Positions 62,914-64,000 of a DNA stretch of 64,000 bases are shown in pieces. The notes beneath the pieces were generated by a model, which saw only the letters and a list, made by a program, of their open reading frames with translations, did not search any database and had not been told where the DNA came from. The stretch is from Cytobacillus sp. FSL H8-0458 (lineage in GTDB: Bacteria; Bacillota; Bacilli; Bacillales; Cytobacillaceae), in NCBI RefSeq assembly GCF_038002165.1, contig NZ_JBBOBR010000001.1, forward strand, positions 2,294,001-2,358,000, in the 5' to 3' direction. The translations under genes were made by a program, and so were the position numbers. Positions within the stretch are counted from its first letter, which is position 1; each line of letters starts with the position of its first letter.

Positions 62914-62932
62914 TGGTTAGGTGACCCAACCA
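62914..62932. promoter_or_regulatory. Operator of the sulfolactate regulon (slcC)
   Basis: TGGTTAGGTGACCCAACCA, one mismatch between the arms. It lies 26 bp before the slcC start and just downstream of a possible minus-strand -35 TTGACC (62970-62965) and AT-rich -10 region. Confidence 0.75.
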
Positions 62933-62994
62933 GTTATAATTATTAAAACACCCTCAGAGAAACTGGTCAATGTTTTTTGAAAATTCTTTCTTTA

Positions 62995-63022
62995 AAATAA
63001 AAAACATCAGATTATCTGATGT
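62995..63022 (-). terminator. Terminator-like hairpin before slcC
   Basis: ACATCAG, 5-nt loop, CTGATGT, then TTTTTATTTT on the minus strand. No gene precedes it closely: the nearest upstream gene, the glutaredoxin, has its own terminator at 63174-63202. Confidence 0.55.
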
Positions 63023-63067
63023 CAATTTTTGATATTAAAGAAAAACAGAATCACAGTTCAGATGTTA

Positions 63068-63170
63068 TTTGCAGGTTTAAGCTGTTTGTTTGCAAGTTCA
63101 TGCACTTTCTTTGCAAGATTCCCTATTTGTTTGCAAATACAGGTACTTTATTTGCAGAGTTCACAATTCC
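63068..63170. repeat. Degenerate 21-bp tandem repeat, five units
   Basis: TTTGCA recurs at 63068, 63089, 63110, 63130 and 63151, i.e. every 21, 21, 20 and 21 bp, mostly followed by AG or GG; the rest of each unit is only loosely alike (TTTGCAAGTTCATGCACTTT is a representative unit). Not a CRISPR: units are contiguous, without spacers. Confidence 0.75.
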
Positions 63171-63173
63171 ATT

Positions 63174-63202
63174 AAAAAGGCCTGCTCAATAACGAGCAGG
63201 CC
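63174..63202 (-). terminator. Terminator of the glutaredoxin gene
   Basis: GGCCTGCTC/GAGCAGGCC stem, 6-nt loop, TTTTTAATGG on the minus strand, nine bases after the stop. Confidence 0.85.
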
Positions 63203-63210
63203 CCTCTACA

Positions 63211-63444
63211 TTATTGCTTTACATTCGCCATAATCGTATTCGGATCAAAGCCAATGACCCATTTGCCATTCACATTAATTTGAGGAACTCCCATTTGGCC
63301 CGTGGTTTCAACCAGTTTTTGTGCCTCTCTCTGGTCATTCTGGACATTAACCTCTTTATACTCCAGCCCCTGCTGTTCAAGGAAGTTCTTCACCATAGTA
63401 CAGTACGGACAAGTATCGGTAGTATAAACTGTAATTTCATTCAC
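63211..63444 (-). CDS. Glutaredoxin family protein
   Basis: 77 aa single glutaredoxin/thioredoxin-like domain with the dithiol site CPYC (residues 12-15), cis-Pro in GVPQINVNG and the GF-D C-terminal element. Similar to NrdH/YtnI-type small redoxins. Reduces disulfides in the cytoplasm; Bacilli use bacillithiol in place of glutathione. ATG at 63444, AGGAGGAAT upstream. Monocistronic. Confidence 0.9.
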   Translation of the reverse strand: MNEITVYTTDTCPYCTMVKNFLEQQGLEYKEVNVQNDQREAQKLVETTGQMGVPQINVNGKWVIGFDPNTIMANVKQ

Positions 63445-63515
63445 TTTACATTCCTCCTCCAGTAAAAAACAATGTCAATGTTCCTTGACACTGTCTTTTT
63501 TATTACAATATCCCC

Positions 63516-64000
63516 TTAATCAGCTTCTTCAAACACCAAATCATTGCTCCTGATGGTCATCAGATCATGTTTGTCATAGCTGTTTTGCATTAACAGGCGC
63601 ATGGCCTGAGCTCTTATTGATTTTTCAAGGATGTTTCTGATGTAGCGCCCGTTTGAAAAGCTATTGGGGCTGAGATTGGTTTTTACGAAGTGCAAGTGCT
63701 CCCTCAGCTTCTTTTCGGATTCGTGACTTAAAGTATACTCCCTTTCCTTTAGCATCTTCTGCCCAATTTCCATCAGCTGCTCTATCGAGTAATCAGGGAA
63801 GTCAACAACAAGGGGAAAACGGGAATGAAGACCCGGATTCAGCGTCAGGAAATGATTCATTTCTCTAGAATAGCCTGCCAGAATCAGGATAAAGTCATGC
63901 TGCCGGTCTTCCATATGCTTGACGAGGGTGTCAATGGCTTCCTTGCCAAAGTCTTTTTCTCCGCCTCTTCCTAATGAGTACGCTTCGTCAATGAAGAGAA
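63516..64000 (-). CDS. spoVK: SpoVK-like AAA ATPase of CbbX type (C-terminal part)
   Basis: About 161 C-terminal codons; the start lies beyond the right edge. Walker B LFIDEAYSL at the edge, then GGEKDFGKEAIDTLVKHMED, sensor 1 in FILILAGY, arginine finger region NPGLHSRFPLVVDFPDY, and a C-terminal lid (NGRYIRNILEKSIRAQAMRL, sensor 2). This is the CbbX/SpoVK family; in B. subtilis spoVK lies directly before ynbA (hflX) and is needed for spore maturation. Here about 10 kb separate it from hflX. Confidence 0.88.
   Translation of the reverse strand, partial: LFIDEAYSLGRGGEKDFGKEAIDTLVKHMEDRQHDFILILAGYSREMNHFLTLNPGLHSRFPLVVDFPDYSIEQLMEIGQKMLKEREYTLSHESEKKLREHLHFVKTNLSPNSFSNGRYIRNILEKSIRAQAMRLLMQNSYDKHDLMTIRSNDLVFEEAD

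Noticed and set aside
63068..63170. Possible CRISPR array from regularly spaced TTTGCA repeats
   Set aside because: Only a hexamer is conserved, the period is 20-21 bp with no unique spacers, and there are no cas genes.

Overview
The window comes from a spore-forming, low-GC member of the Bacillaceae. Evidence for this is a Spo0E-like phosphatase, SirA, a SpoVK-like AAA protein, a SleB-type cell-wall hydrolase, strong AGGAGG ribosome sites, frequent TTG starts, and two gene blocks that I recall as conserved in Bacillus subtilis (lexA/yneA/yneB/ynzC/tkt/sirA/yneF/ynzD/ccdA/yneI/ccdC/yneK, and glnA/glnR/ynbB/hflX/spoVK). A selenocysteine tRNA at 32901-32997 shows that the organism, or a recent ancestor, makes selenoproteins. 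I cannot name the species; a Cytobacillus or Mesobacillus-like organism would fit.

Layout. 1-4644: a minus-strand defence operon jetD-jetA-jetB-jetC (Wadjet, gene order of type II), cut by the left edge inside jetC. 5019-16249: a minus-strand sugar or polyol catabolic locus: CUT1-type ABC importer without its own ATPase, FGGY kinase, zinc alcohol dehydrogenase, FAD oxidase, two SDRs and a GntR/UTRA regulator with a clear promoter-operator, preceded by an iron alcohol dehydrogenase. 16514-25052: SleB-type hydrolase, GNAT, adenosine deaminase under an adenine-type riboswitch, an NAD salvage operon (nrtR-pnuC-nadR, nadR frameshifted), and a hydroxyacid oxidase/BASS transporter pair facing an FCD regulator. 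25074-32710: an accessory stretch with a sigma-like/anti-sigma-like fusion, two paralogous small proteins of unknown function, an orphan substrate-binding protein without signal peptide, an SDR and a remnant of an SDR paralogue, a WYL regulator and a DUF1456 protein. 32901-53017: tRNA-Sec and the conserved core, with a heterodimeric ABC exporter, an MBL hydrolase and an Lrp regulator inserted in it. 53239-63444: an accessory block between hflX and spoVK.

That last block is the best candidate for a coherent, uncommon system. It holds a TRAP importer, a YeiH-type anion exporter, a GntR/FCD regulator, an Ldh/ComC-family dehydrogenase, a split UxaA-family lyase matching SuyA+SuyB, and a 2-hydroxyacid dehydrogenase matching SlcC. 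Together these fit uptake of 3-sulfolactate, its inversion through sulfopyruvate, cleavage to pyruvate and sulfite, and export of the sulfur anion. Copies of one 19-bp palindrome (best copy TGGTTGGGTGACCCAACCA) lie in front of the transcription units of the cluster and mark a local regulon.

Other points of note: the adenine-class aptamer merged with a terminator upstream of adenosine deaminase; an ABC permease whose best-placed start codon is ATC; a frameshift in nadR; and a 21-bp-period repeat array between two terminators at 62995-63202. All assignments rest on reading the sequence and on remembered family features; no database search was run.
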